From Adiantum capillus-veneris (taxonomy: Eukaryota > Streptophyta > Polypodiopsida > Polypodiales > Pteridaceae): a stretch of DNA of 64,000 nucleotides. Below, one piece after another: positions 44,602-55,069 of the stretch. The position numbers were made by a program, and so were the translations under genes. Under the pieces are notes generated by a model. The model saw only the letters and a program-made list of their open reading frames with translations, made no database searches and had not been told where the DNA came from. Positions within the stretch are counted from its first letter, which is position 1. The number at the start of each line of letters is the position of its first letter. The stretch spans positions 86,744,525-86,808,524 of the forward strand of contig CM043958.1 in assembly GCA_014529385.2 (NCBI GenBank), given 5' to 3'.

Positions 44602-46839
44602 CTATAATGGAGCTGAGTGAATTGTTGTGTCTGATCGATTATTAATGACGAATTTATTTCCTAGAGGATGCGTTCGACCACTTAAAAGATCAACTCGAAT
44701 GACAGAGTCTTGGAACTGTAAGTAGACGTGGTTTTTGGACCAGTCATGCACCATTTTTGCTTCCCTCATGAATGGACGCCCTAAGATCGTCTCAAATGAC
44801 ATAGGATGCTTGGAAAAATCCATAACAATGAAAGTCTGCCTTACCTTGTCTCCCAAGACCTTGATCCTGAGATCCTTAAGCATTCCAATAGGCGTAACAA
44901 TAGATCCATTAGCCATTTTTACCACTACGCTTGTGGCTTCAAGGTGAGGTCGCCTTATAGACTCCCAACAACTCTTTGTCACCATGCTGACTCCTGCACC
45001 ACCGTCAAGGACTCCCTTTACATTTAATCCTTTAGTAGTGATTGGCAGAGTAGCATTAGATTCATCACCTTCAAAGTATTGCCCCAACTTGTTAACGGGT
45101 ACTTCAATTACAGATTCATGTCCCGCTAGGTCAGATGGTGGTGCTAAATGTTCCTCATCATTCATTACCGAGTCAGGTTTGTTCATATGTGCAAACTGTG
45201 GTAATCCGGCCTGTAATTCTCCATTGAGGAAGGCTCGAAGAGCTGAGACTAGCTCGGGGTCTTTATATAGTTTGGACATGATGGTGGTTCTAACTTCTGA
45301 AGACATGAAATCCATCAATTTGGCAACATTTAATGGCATCTTGTGGGACGTAGGACCCTGACAAGAGAATGGTGAAGATGGAATCTCCACTTCCTCAAGG
45401 GGGTCAGGTATTCCCTCACCAAACATTCTCTCTAGTAGGAAAGGTGTGTGTCCACTTTCAGATGTCCTACCCTCACTCTCTTCCCGAATGATACTGGGTA
45501 TAGCTAACAGCCTGTAGTTCTTGTGAGGTTGAACTTGTGTGGGAAACACTGTGTCCGACATCTGGATGTGTTTGGGTTCAGGTTCTAATGTTCGTTGAGT
45601 TTCTTCCACCAAACCCCTCAATTGTTGGACTCGTTCAATTTCCACTGTTGGGTTTGGATAGGTTCCAATCTTTCTCTTGCAATCCTCATTTTTTGTCTCT
45701 CGTGGATTATCTTGGGGGTTCGCAACTGGGTGGTTTAACTTTGAATACTCTTTTGGTGCTCGTCGTAATTCCCTCTCGTGATCCTCCTTACTGGCTTTTT
45801 CCTTTGTAGTAATAGTTTTGGTCTCCGTGGTCTCTATCGAATCCGAGTCATCCTCAGCGTCATTCATATACACGGGATCCTCTCCTGTCCCTATGTTAGT
45901 CTTTGAACTAGGTTTTGAGCTAGAAGCATTAAGGGATTTCTTTCTTCGTGTTTTCTTCTTTCTCGCTCGGCCAATGGATGCAGCATCTCTCTCTTCGAGG
46001 ATGTAATTTTGCTTTTGGAGCATCGACCGTGTGAGTGCATTCACTGGTGCTATGTTTATAGTTGGTGGTGTCCCATCAACAATCTCTATTATGTTCAATG
46101 GTGTGATTTTCGGTGCGTTTGGATTGTTAAGACACTGTGCGATCAAATGATCTATGCCACAACGATTACAAGTGAGTATTGGCATTGCCAATGCACTCCC
46201 TTGACTTGTTTGCATTAGTGCAGCATTCTTTTGCATTCTAATGGGGCACTCAGCTACTCGATGTGGTCCACCACATTCGTAGCACTGAAGAGGTGGTCTC
46301 TTGGTAAAACTATTAATGTTTTGGCCTCTTGCTGCTAGCGCAGTAGCTTGATATACCGGTTTGATTTGTCCCCAATGGTCTTCCATATAGTACATGGGAC
46401 ACTCCTCAAGCATGTCGACTCCATAGGTGATACTAGAGTCTATGTCCTCTTCGCAATCTACATAAGTACTAGATGACTCGCAACCTATTTGGTTCATAGG
46501 TGTAACTCTTGGATGAGGGGGTTGCGGTCCTAGCACTGGAGGTGGCAACGGTGTGGTTTGGACCACATTTTGGGTTCTAGGGACCATGTGCTGTAATGGC
46601 AACTGTTGCTCCATGGGTGGGGTAGGCATCAATGCAGGAACTTGAGGTGAGTCTGCCCAAGCTATAGGCGGTCTATTTTCCATGATGCGTTTAAGCATTA
46701 GGCAATCCTTCGCTTGATGGCCATACCTACCACACGCGTTACAAGTCCCGTTAAACTTTACTCTGAAAGTAGGGCATTCACTCGTAGTATGTGGGCCCAA
46801 GCAAATTGAGCACCATTGTTGCTCCCTTCTTGGATACAT
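44602..46839 (-). CDS. gypsy zinc-knuckle and first protease unit
   Basis: 745 residues from ATG 46837-46839, in frame with Gag upstream (a TAA 40 bases before) and Pol downstream (a TAG between). It has four zinc knuckles: C10-C13-H17-C22, C33-C36-H41-C46, CYECGGPHRVAEC and CNRCGIDHLIAQC. Three use the shortened CX2CX3HX4C spacing. A long charged linker follows. Near residue 612 is VLDGGAGVSMV (D-G-G-A at about 44992-45006), then ILGRPFMREAKMVHDW, so a retropepsin fold with a Gly in place of Thr or Ser at the active site. D-G-G variants occur in plant gypsy elements, so activity is possible. Confidence 0.88.
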   Translation of the reverse strand: MYPRREQQWCSICLGPHTTSECPTFRVKFNGTCNACGRYGHQAKDCLMLKRIMENRPPIAWADSPQVPALMPTPPMEQQLPLQHMVPRTQNVVQTTPLPPPVLGPQPPHPRVTPMNQIGCESSSTYVDCEEDIDSSITYGVDMLEECPMYYMEDHWGQIKPVYQATALAARGQNINSFTKRPPLQCYECGGPHRVAECPIRMQKNAALMQTSQGSALAMPILTCNRCGIDHLIAQCLNNPNAPKITPLNIIEIVDGTPPTINIAPVNALTRSMLQKQNYILEERDAASIGRARKKKTRRKKSLNASSSKPSSKTNIGTGEDPVYMNDAEDDSDSIETTETKTITTKEKASKEDHERELRRAPKEYSKLNHPVANPQDNPRETKNEDCKRKIGTYPNPTVEIERVQQLRGLVEETQRTLEPEPKHIQMSDTVFPTQVQPHKNYRLLAIPSIIREESEGRTSESGHTPFLLERMFGEGIPDPLEEVEIPSSPFSCQGPTSHKMPLNVAKLMDFMSSEVRTTIMSKLYKDPELVSALRAFLNGELQAGLPQFAHMNKPDSVMNDEEHLAPPSDLAGHESVIEVPVNKLGQYFEGDESNATLPITTKGLNVKGVLDGGAGVSMVTKSCWESIRRPHLEATSVVVKMANGSIVTPIGMLKDLRIKVLGDKVRQTFIVMDFSKHPMSFETILGRPFMREAKMVHDWSKNHVYLQFQDSVIRVDLLSGRTHPLGNKFVINNRSDTTIHSAPL

Positions 46840-46878
46840 ATGAGTGTTTTGTGGAGCACGATTACCCCTAAGGCTTTC

Positions 46879-49128
46879 TTAAATGGCCTTTGTGAGATCT
46901 GCCAAAGTCATCTCAGATATCGTTTGCTCTTTCACGATTGGCTTTATCTTCATTGGCTTATGCCATGATGCTTGCGAGCTACTTGACTTCGGCTCGGCAG
47001 ACACTCTTTCTCCTGCGATCATTAAATTATCCTCCAATTGGATTGCATTCATGGTGACTGCTTCCCAAGTAGTGATACCTCTAATGACTAGGCCATTATA
47101 GATACTTTCATGTCGTAGTCCCCTAATGAATCTATCGAGCAATTGGTTGTTGTTGAATCGCTCGTTTGGATTGCATCGAGAATTCAAATTCTTTAGGCGA
47201 CTAATGAAGTCTCTCACGGATTCACCTTCTTCTCGTTGGGCTTTCTGGAGCTGAGAGGCTACACCCCAAAGTACTCCCTCTCGTATGTATTCTTTTAAGA
47301 ACAGTCTCCTAAGAGTAGAGTAGATCGTTTTCTCTTCTACTCTTAAGGTTCTATACCAATCTCCAGCCTTTCCGCTTAGGGTCAAACTCAAAGCCTTACA
47401 CTTATGTAGCTCATTGTGCTCTTCCAAGGAATCGCACACATGTTCAAAGACTTCCATATGCTTTCTAGCATCTCCGTCTCCATTGAATTTCTGTGTGAGC
47501 TTAGCTACTTGAACTGCCTTGCTCCTAGGCTCTCTATCAGGTGCACTACGCATGTTTTCCGCAATAGAGCGACCGATAGTTTGAGCAAAAGCTGCCAGAT
47601 CTCCTATTTGAGCAGGTATAATGGGTGTATGTGCTCCTGGAACCACATGTGAGATGGGAGTTGGCCTTGGCCTTGGCATACGTGCGGCTCTTGGGTCCCA
47701 AATTTCGTATGGTGGTGTACCAGACGGTGGTCCAAAGTTTACAGGCGTGGCCCTAGGCATAGGGGGTGCCTGATATGGCATGTTATTATTAAATGGCATG
47801 GCTCCACTTGTATAAGAGCTTGGATAATTCCATTGTGGATTGTAAGCTCTTGGAATAATCGGAGGTGTAGGAGCTACATGAGACTGAGGTACGACAGGTG
47901 CACATGATTGATACATACATGTAGGTATAGTTGGGGGCACTGTGCTACTAGGCATCGGCGCAGTGTTAACAAATGAACTCCATGGTGTACTTCTTGTCAT
48001 GCTCACCATTGGGATATGCATGGTAGCCGTAGTGTCATTAAGAGAAAAATGAGCTAGATCTGGAAAGGTAAAGCTGCCACTTGTGGGCTCAGATTGTACT
48101 AAGGCTCCTGGCGAAACAACATATGGAGGATCAATGGGGCTCACTGAGGGAGTCTCCATTTGTGACAGGGTTGGTTGGTTGGCCTTTCCCGTATCCAAGA
48201 ATCTCATTAGGCCTGTTGAAGGCATGTTGATCCCTGTGTTTTGTCTTTCTAACTCGACAATCCTATGGAGGACATCACAGACTTTCTGTTGTTGCTCATC
48301 TATGCTAGTAGCACCCGATGTGGATTGTAGAACATCTAACCAACCCACATGATAGGTGTGTCCTGTGTACCGATCAGTTAAAGCTTCTGCTTGTAGGTCA
48401 TACTCCCAATTTTCGTTTAGGAATATCCCATCTAGGCCTGGCGTGCTGGAGGTTTCCCTTGAAGTGGAAGCATTATTGCTCCCCATAGCTTGCCCCTCCG
48501 TGAGTGCTACCTTGGGAGCACTCGGTTGCTCGGCTGGCATGATTGTTGTCATAGGAGCCTTTGCTTTCAGGGCTCGACTTTGTTCTAGCCCTCGTAGGTT
48601 CTCAATTTCCCTCTCCCTTGTTGCTTGCATATAGCGTTCGATCTCTTGTACTTCGGCAAGACTCCTACCATCGGGTAGTAAAAACTCAGAGGGAGATAGT
48701 CCTAAGGGATCAGGAGGTGCAGTGGATGGAACATTCACATGCACACTCTCAAGAAGCATAGGGTCCATTTTAGGCAGGAATGACGAATTTACTTCCCCAC
48801 TCCCTTCATTTATTTCATTAACCGCATGTTCGAAGCGAGTAGCTCTACTAAGGGTCTCTTTTAAGCGGCTAAACATGCTGGACCTGGGCCGTGGGCCCAT
48901 GGCATGCATATCTTGACTTGAACTATCAGGGTTTGGTGTAGGATACCCCTCCATGACTTCGTAGTCAGAGGAAGAATCACTAGACACGATATGAGGATCT
49001 TGGGTCGCGCTACCTTGAGTCCCGGCCGAAGGTCCAGAACCTAGGGTGGAGGAATAATGGGTGCCCGCGTAAATGGAGGCACTACCAATATGCTCGTGCT
49101 CTAACACTAGTCCAGAGCGTAGGTTCAT
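46879..49128 (-). CDS. gypsy Gag
   Basis: 749 residues from the first in-frame ATG (49126-49128, MNLRSGLVLEHEH). Upstream the frame is closed by TAG at 49180-49182. The first two-thirds are Pro/Ser/Thr/Met-rich and low in structure. The last third is the retrotransposon Gag domain (KFNGDGDARKHMEVFEHVC, LSGKAGDWYRTL, ESVRDFISRLKNLNSRC), which forms the particle shell. It ends at TAA 46879-46881 without a zinc knuckle; the knuckles lie in the next unit in the same frame. Confidence 0.92.
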   Translation of the reverse strand: MNLRSGLVLEHEHIGSASIYAGTHYSSTLGSGPSAGTQGSATQDPHIVSSDSSSDYEVMEGYPTPNPDSSSQDMHAMGPRPRSSMFSRLKETLSRATRFEHAVNEINEGSGEVNSSFLPKMDPMLLESVHVNVPSTAPPDPLGLSPSEFLLPDGRSLAEVQEIERYMQATREREIENLRGLEQSRALKAKAPMTTIMPAEQPSAPKVALTEGQAMGSNNASTSRETSSTPGLDGIFLNENWEYDLQAEALTDRYTGHTYHVGWLDVLQSTSGATSIDEQQQKVCDVLHRIVELERQNTGINMPSTGLMRFLDTGKANQPTLSQMETPSVSPIDPPYVVSPGALVQSEPTSGSFTFPDLAHFSLNDTTATMHIPMVSMTRSTPWSSFVNTAPMPSSTVPPTIPTCMYQSCAPVVPQSHVAPTPPIIPRAYNPQWNYPSSYTSGAMPFNNNMPYQAPPMPRATPVNFGPPSGTPPYEIWDPRAARMPRPRPTPISHVVPGAHTPIIPAQIGDLAAFAQTIGRSIAENMRSAPDREPRSKAVQVAKLTQKFNGDGDARKHMEVFEHVCDSLEEHNELHKCKALSLTLSGKAGDWYRTLRVEEKTIYSTLRRLFLKEYIREGVLWGVASQLQKAQREEGESVRDFISRLKNLNSRCNPNERFNNNQLLDRFIRGLRHESIYNGLVIRGITTWEAVTMNAIQLEDNLMIAGERVSAEPKSSSSQASWHKPMKIKPIVKEQTISEMTLADLTKAI

Positions 49129-50161
49129 ATGACTTGGATCCCCTAGAAGTGTCAGTGAGGGCCCTTGAAGGCTGCTCACCTAGTAATTTTGGGTGTTTTG
49201 CAACCCAAGTCTTTTCTTATTTTTTGATTTTTTGGTCCCCTTTTTTTTTTCTAACCCAGCTATAGAATAGAACGTATGATAGCTCAAAACGAGCGTCTCG
49301 GTCAGAGGGACGTGCCGTGCTTTATAGCCCTCCGTTTGGTCACTTTATGCCCTTAGAATCCCTAAAACCGTCAATTTCTAATAGGGAACTAGGCCCGAAT
49401 TAGAAAGTCTAAGGGTGCAAGTGGGAAGAGAAGGGAGGAGAGTGGAGGACTTGCCCCACATGCTCTCATTCCCTCTTGAGGGAGTAGGGTATATATATAA
49501 GAGTGAGTCTAGTATATATCATAAGACTGAGGACTGAGGCCTAGGCCTGGGCTTGGGGAAATGATCCCGATCCCGATAAATTTTAGTGTGGCCGCCCAGT
49601 CACTCACGCTTAAATATTTTCGGGTTTTTTTTTTTTTTTGCCGATGACCGCGCGCGGTTTTGGTGACCCTTTCTTGGCCACACACACTGTCACCTACCTA
49701 ACCTCCCAGTCAACAGCTCACAGCCCACAGACAGCTCACTACCTTATCTACTTACTAACAGTGCTACTAACCACTAACTAATCTACTAACTAATCTGTTA
49801 ACTGCTTACTAACAGTGAGCTAACTGTCCACCTACTTCCTCTCTCACTACCTTACTGTGCAAAGACTGTGTGCAGCCAAACCTTGACAGAAAACTGTGTG
49901 CAGACTGTGTGCAAACAGAAATTGCTAACTGCCTTCCTACTCATTCATTCATTGCAAACAAGCTAACGAGTACTAATTGTGCAAAGACTGTGTGCAAACA
50001 GAAAACGCAACATTATGCAAAAATCACAGAACTTGCAGACAATACAGAAATTAACAACTTGCAGAAAAACAACTCATTCCTCTTCCTCTTCCTCTTCTTT
50101 CCTACTACAAACAACTCATAGGGGAAGCACAAAGTGCCTCTTGGGCTTAGTGCAGGGCGAT
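49129..50161 (-). other. gypsy 5' leader
   Basis: About 1 kb between the primer site and the Gag start. It contains a TATA-like run at about 49486-49500, a T-run at 49624-49640 and a set of imperfect actaacta/ctaactg repeats (about 49740-49830). No ORF of note. Confidence 0.6.
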
Positions 50162-50179
50162 TCCCCGGCAGCGGCGCCA
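50162..50179 (-). promoter_or_regulatory. Primer binding site, tRNA-Asp type
   Basis: TGGCGCCGCTGCCGGGGA on the minus strand, four bases after the LTR end. It closely matches the aspartate-tRNA primer site known from plant Athila/Tat gypsy elements. Confidence 0.88.
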
Positions 50180-50183
50180 AAAA

Positions 50184-50770
50184 TGTGCGCTCCTTGCCGC
50201 ACTGTCGAAGCAAGGGACGTGCCGATACACTGTGTGCGAGCCACAAATGGCTCCCAGCACACAACAAGACTAATCTAGCAAGCTCAAAAGAGGGCAATGG
50301 TGTGTCACTCACCGCTTTATGCTCCTGCCGTGGAGGATTCCTCGCCGCGATGAAGAAGAAGCTGCAGTCGTGCCGCGCTCAACCGCTTCGCCGCCGTCGT
50401 GCCTTCGTAATGCTCGATCGCACACACACTCTCCCTCTCACTCTCTCACACATACACACACACACACGAGGAGGTGAGGAAGACGAAGATGGAGATGGAG
50501 ATGGAGCAAGAGCACTCTTCTATTGCACAAATGAGAGAATAAGTGAATTTTAGGTTTAGTTGGCTTTTATATGAGCTCACCCCATTCACACTAGGGCGCC
50601 CATGCTTAGCCAACTAATCCCTTGAATGTCCCAGTTAGAGTGCGCCTCTCATCGGTGATCACTCTTACCCTTTTCCTATTGGTCCGACAAGCCCGGTACC
50701 TGACTCTACCAAATACATAATACACGTCCGTCGTAGGTGATGGGGTGTCCGTGAGCCGTGAGGGTTAACA
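50184..50770 (-). repeat. 5' LTR of gypsy element
   Basis: 587 bp, the promoter-bearing LTR for the minus-strand transcript. About ten substitutions separate it from 36902-37490. Confidence 0.97.
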
Positions 50771-50775
50771 GCTAG
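50771..50775. repeat. Target-site duplication, right
   Basis: GCTAG, identical to 36897-36901. Confidence 0.93.
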
Positions 50776-52373
50776 GCTTTGGAGCTACATCCTGTGGCAT
50801 AGTCCTAGGAATCCCTCGCAAAGGAACACAATCACTCATCGGTCTAGGAGGTGATTTATGACCTAAAACTAGGTGGGAGCTATCGTAGGTAGTCTATCTC
50901 GATAGCATGTTGGGTCTAGTAGTGGTCACAACGTATATCAAAATCATGCAATCAGCACATAGATTGCATGATCAATGCCTCTATATACTCGCTCTTGAGG
51001 ATCTTGGTCAAACAAAAGCATGACACTCACACTCGGAGGTGACTCGGAAGGTGTGCTAGACTCTCATATATGCCTACATCCACAATCGCCAACATATGTC
51101 CGTGTATGCTCAAGACTATGCAACTCTACCAGTGTAGGATGAGTATGTGTATCTAGGGATTCGTCATCGAATAGAGGCTCTATGTTCCGTAAGTCTATCG
51201 CAAGCATCGGCAAGAACATCGCGTCATACTCATCTCTGAAGAATCTTGGTAGTCCTAGCTAGGTGTAACTTGCACTAGCTGATGTGTGGGAGTATCTTGA
51301 ACTAAGCCCTTGAGTTTCTAAAAGAAACTCGTCCTATTCAAATCATGAAATATGCATAATCCTCTATACTCACCACACAAGACTAGCATGGGTCTATCTA
51401 TGGATAACAAAATAGCTAGTCTGTGGAGCTCATCGCTCGTCGTAGGACTCAGGTCGCTCATCGAAGGTGTAATCTCGTGTGACACAACTCTATCATGGTC
51501 AAGTGATCGTGGAATGTCTCTAAAAGTCGGTGTGGTCGCAACAACCTCTCTAAAATAATGCATGGCAAGCGGTGGGATCAAGGGTTGTGGATGTGTTGTC
51601 GTCCATGGTGGCTCAATGGGTCATGCATCGAGTGCTCTCATCTCAGTAGCTCATGGTATCTCTGCTCTCTGTATATCCAGTTGTCCGGCACTCGTCGTGT
51701 CAAGCGTGACTCTGGATGGTGTCTATGAGGACCATGGTCTCAAGCTCATCTCGGTCTTCGTCCATAGATCTCGTGATAACGTCTCAAGAGACGCGTCAAT
51801 CTCGGGTCTCAACCTAGACCTGGAATTGTCATGTGGCACAATGGGTCTAGATGGGAATCTTGGAGGTGCTCTACCTGGCGATCTCACTGTGTGAGTAGAC
51901 ACCGGCTCTGGGTCCGCTATGGCACTAGGAATAAGTGATCTAGGGCTAGGGGTGAGTCTGTATGGAAGGCTCAAAATCATTGTGTATGTGCTCCAACCAT
52001 CAAGACCGACATATGTCCTACTACCCATGGATGTACCAAAATCTACCTGAGGCTCTAGGAGAGGCATCCATGACTCTCTAGAATACATGCGATCATCCTC
52101 GTCATCATTTAACATATTGTCATGCATCCATCGTAGTTGAACAGTCATTGGCTGGGATCGCGTGTCGATAGTATCCTCAGGAGATGCTGTTATAATCTCA
52201 TGTCTTGATTCTATCCTTTGGACTCGGTAGAGTACCTCTATGGAATTTATGAGATGATCACTCATCGTAGGGTGTGCACTGGCTCTAAGCATCTGGAAAG
52301 CAGTAGTAGAATGGTCATGAGGCGGAAGCCTTACATAATATAGAGCAATATCATGATAGGACGAATAGGTCAA
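50776..52373 (-). pseudogene. Decayed retroelement ORF, part upstream of the gypsy insertion
   Basis: Minus-strand frames at 52373-51723 (216 codons) and 51581-51318, then an open stretch that reaches the insertion point and continues in frame at 36901 once the gypsy element and one GCTAG are removed. It is rich in Ser, Pro, Arg and Asp and lacks enzyme motifs. Several stops separate the pieces. Confidence 0.5.
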
Positions 52374-55068
52374 TCACGATAGCATAAAGTCTATCATACT
52401 CTCCTACCAACCGTAACAAAACTAAATCGGAGCCACTAGTGGTCATGGCCACCAAAATCTATCGATCTATGTCAAATATGGCAATCAAAGGCTAGCCAAG
52501 CGCTAATTTGGGGTCACTACGTGTGAACAATCTCTAAAAATCATCTCTAGGCTGAAGTCATGGTCAAAAATCAAGCAAAAGATCTAATCGAGCATTAACC
52601 AAGTGTAAACGTGTGACCAACAATCAATATCAAGACCACAAATGAATCTCTATCGCAAATCGGGGTCAAATGTGATCTATCGTGGAATCCGCAATCGAAT
52701 CGAGCCAAAATAGAAATATGCGCGTGAATATGCTTTAAGACTCTCAAACTGGTCAAATCTAGACCAAAATTAAAATATGTGTAAAAGCAAGGTCTATATG
52801 TGCAATCTGGCTCAAATCTGATCAAATCTAGCAAAATCTGATAAAAATCAGGCTCTCCGGACGTACCTACTCTAAACATGCCTAATCGTGTGTAAATGTG
52901 CGTGAACGGGGTATAGTATGCGTGTGTGATGCAAAGAGAAAAGTCAGGGAAGAGAAATGCAAATTATTTATCTATTTATTTCATTCAAAATATGTACAAA
53001 AATACAATAAACAAATGCAAAATAAAAAAGAAAATGAATGAAACAAAAAGTAGAAAGCAAAAAGCAAAAAAATTACTCAAACGTGGAAACGTTAAAAATA
53101 AATGCAAGTTTTTTTTGGTTTCTACAAGTATTTTTGTCTGTTATGGTGTTTTTGTGATTTTTTCAGTGTTTATTATGGAAAAATTTTTGACTTTCTATTT
53201 ATTTTTTTGCTATTTTAGATTTTTTTAAAAAAATATAAAAGTTTTGGTCAATTTTTGTGAACTTTTTGTTTTTTGGATTTTTTTGTCCTCTTTTTTATAT
53301 TTTTTAAATTCTCTTTGTTTTGGGTGAATTTTTTGCCTCTTTTTGGAAATTTTTTTGTTTATATTTATTTATTTATGTATTTTTATTTTTTTTTGGGGGC
53401 GTTTAAAATGAAATGAAATCAATTTGAATGAATTTAAAAGCAAATGTAAAATTAAAATTAAAATGAAACTAAGTAAAATGCAAATTAAATTTAAAATGCA
53501 ATGAAATGAAATGAATGATGGGAAATGAAATGTGTGTTTTTTTTGTTTTTTTAAAATAACTTTTCTCCAAAAAAATAGAAAACGTTGCAAAAAAAAAAAA
53601 AATCTGTCTGAGGCTCAAAAATTGCCCAAAAAATGCCAAAAATGGCCAGAAAATCAACAAAAATTCACTGTTTCACAAGGCATGTTCCGGATTGGTTGTT
53701 TGCATAAGATTTTCATAATTTCATTAATTTTGAATAAAACTTAAACAATTTTAAGCACTAAATTAGCAAAAAATTACCTTTTTTTTTGGGTGAAAATTAT
53801 GCAGCCAATTCAGCTCAAAATGCAGCACTTAGAAATGGCATTTCACCATTCAATCAATCCTTCATCAAAATACCACTCGAAATCAAATCAATGTTGATCG
53901 TTTTTACTTGTTTTTTGGCCCAATTTGACACAAAATTAGTCTAACTAGTGGCTTAATTAGATAAATTTTTGCACATTGATTAATTACACCATCAAATTAG
54001 TGTTCCAATCAAATCAATTGCACCTTAATTCACTCATTCAAATCAATTCAAAAGTGTGTAACTTTGTACAATTAACACAATTACAAGCTTTCACACACAA
54101 TTACTAGCCGGGTGGATCGAAACCCGGCTAGTGTATGGAGACGTGGATGTGCCAAATATGACGGATTGAGGACTCTAATGAGATACTAGGAGTTAGTGAT
54201 TAGAAAAGAGACAATGCAAGAAGAGATGGGAAGCTCTTTGCACACACACCTCGATCCATCACTCAACTCTCACAAGCTCAAGTACATGATGCTAATCTCT
54301 CAGTAATGACTAACATTCGCACATAAATTATGCACACACAAGCATATCGAAGCCAACATTAGAGAAATGCAATTCCATTGCCTCAACACACACACTCTAA
54401 TAGAGCACACACATGAAGAAAGTGCACAACACATGAGGAAATTAGCAAGAGGAAAGAATGATTATATGAAATTAGAGACTAATAATCACAAATCTAAGCA
54501 TCCCAACACATAGAGACATGGGAGAGAAGCATAGAGAGACAAATAGATTTGCATTATCAACCCAATGCTAGCTACAATGTGAGAGGGGAGCTTCATCACC
54601 ATAGCCACCTCTCTTCTCTACTCTCCACCCTAGCTCTCAAAAGAATGAGCTTCACATTGTAGCATTTGATATTTATACCTAGGGTCTTTTAGGGAGTGGC
54701 CAGCCACCCAAATGTGCATAAAAAGCCTAGGCTCACAAATACAAGCTGGAACTCTCATAGAGCCCGTAGATACAAGAAAGGTATGTATACACATGTGTGT
54801 ATACATCAATGGAAGCATAATGCATGTCGTTGACGCTCATCAATCAACATATTTCTTTCAGTTTTGGATATCTTGGTTGATGTTTTGGCCATGTCCTTTA
54901 CTTTCTTTTTGCTATACTTCTTTGAAATTGCTCAAAAGGTTGTCAATTTCAAGGGTTTTCTTGTTATTTTGTCTCAGACATATTCACCTGCTCCCACTAG
55001 CATGAGATACTGCATGTTGGTCATCAAATTTGGCATTGGCTTCTTGAATTTGGTTTGTTGTTTTTTGT
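52374..55068. other. AT-rich unassigned DNA
   Basis: Long T- and A-runs and simple AAAT/TTTA repeats, especially 52926-53800. A perfect short palindrome sits at 54103-54132. I see no gene. Confidence 0.55.
54103..54132. repeat. Perfect hairpin, 11-bp arms
   Basis: ACTAGCCGGGT / ACCCGGCTAGT around the 8-base loop ggatcgaa. GC-rich in an AT-rich setting. Confidence 0.85.
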
Positions 55069-55069
55069 T

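Larger units (their letters stand above)
36902..50770 (-). mobile_element. Complete Ty3/gypsy LTR retrotransposon, 13.9 kb, tRNA-Asp-primed
   Basis: LTRs of 589 and 587 bp, both bounded TGT...ACA, differ at about ten bases plus a microsatellite indel. Flanks carry the same five bases, GCTAG. On the minus strand it contains, in order: 5' LTR, tRNA-Asp-type primer site, about 1 kb of leader, Gag, zinc-knuckle/protease unit, RT-RNaseH-integrase, a fourth unit with a second protease-like domain, a small acidic ORF behind a TATA-like box, about 1.4 kb of noncoding DNA, polypurine tract and 3' LTR. RT before integrase makes it gypsy. The primer type and lack of a chromodomain point to the Athila/Tat side of the family, which is inference. 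Confidence 0.96.
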
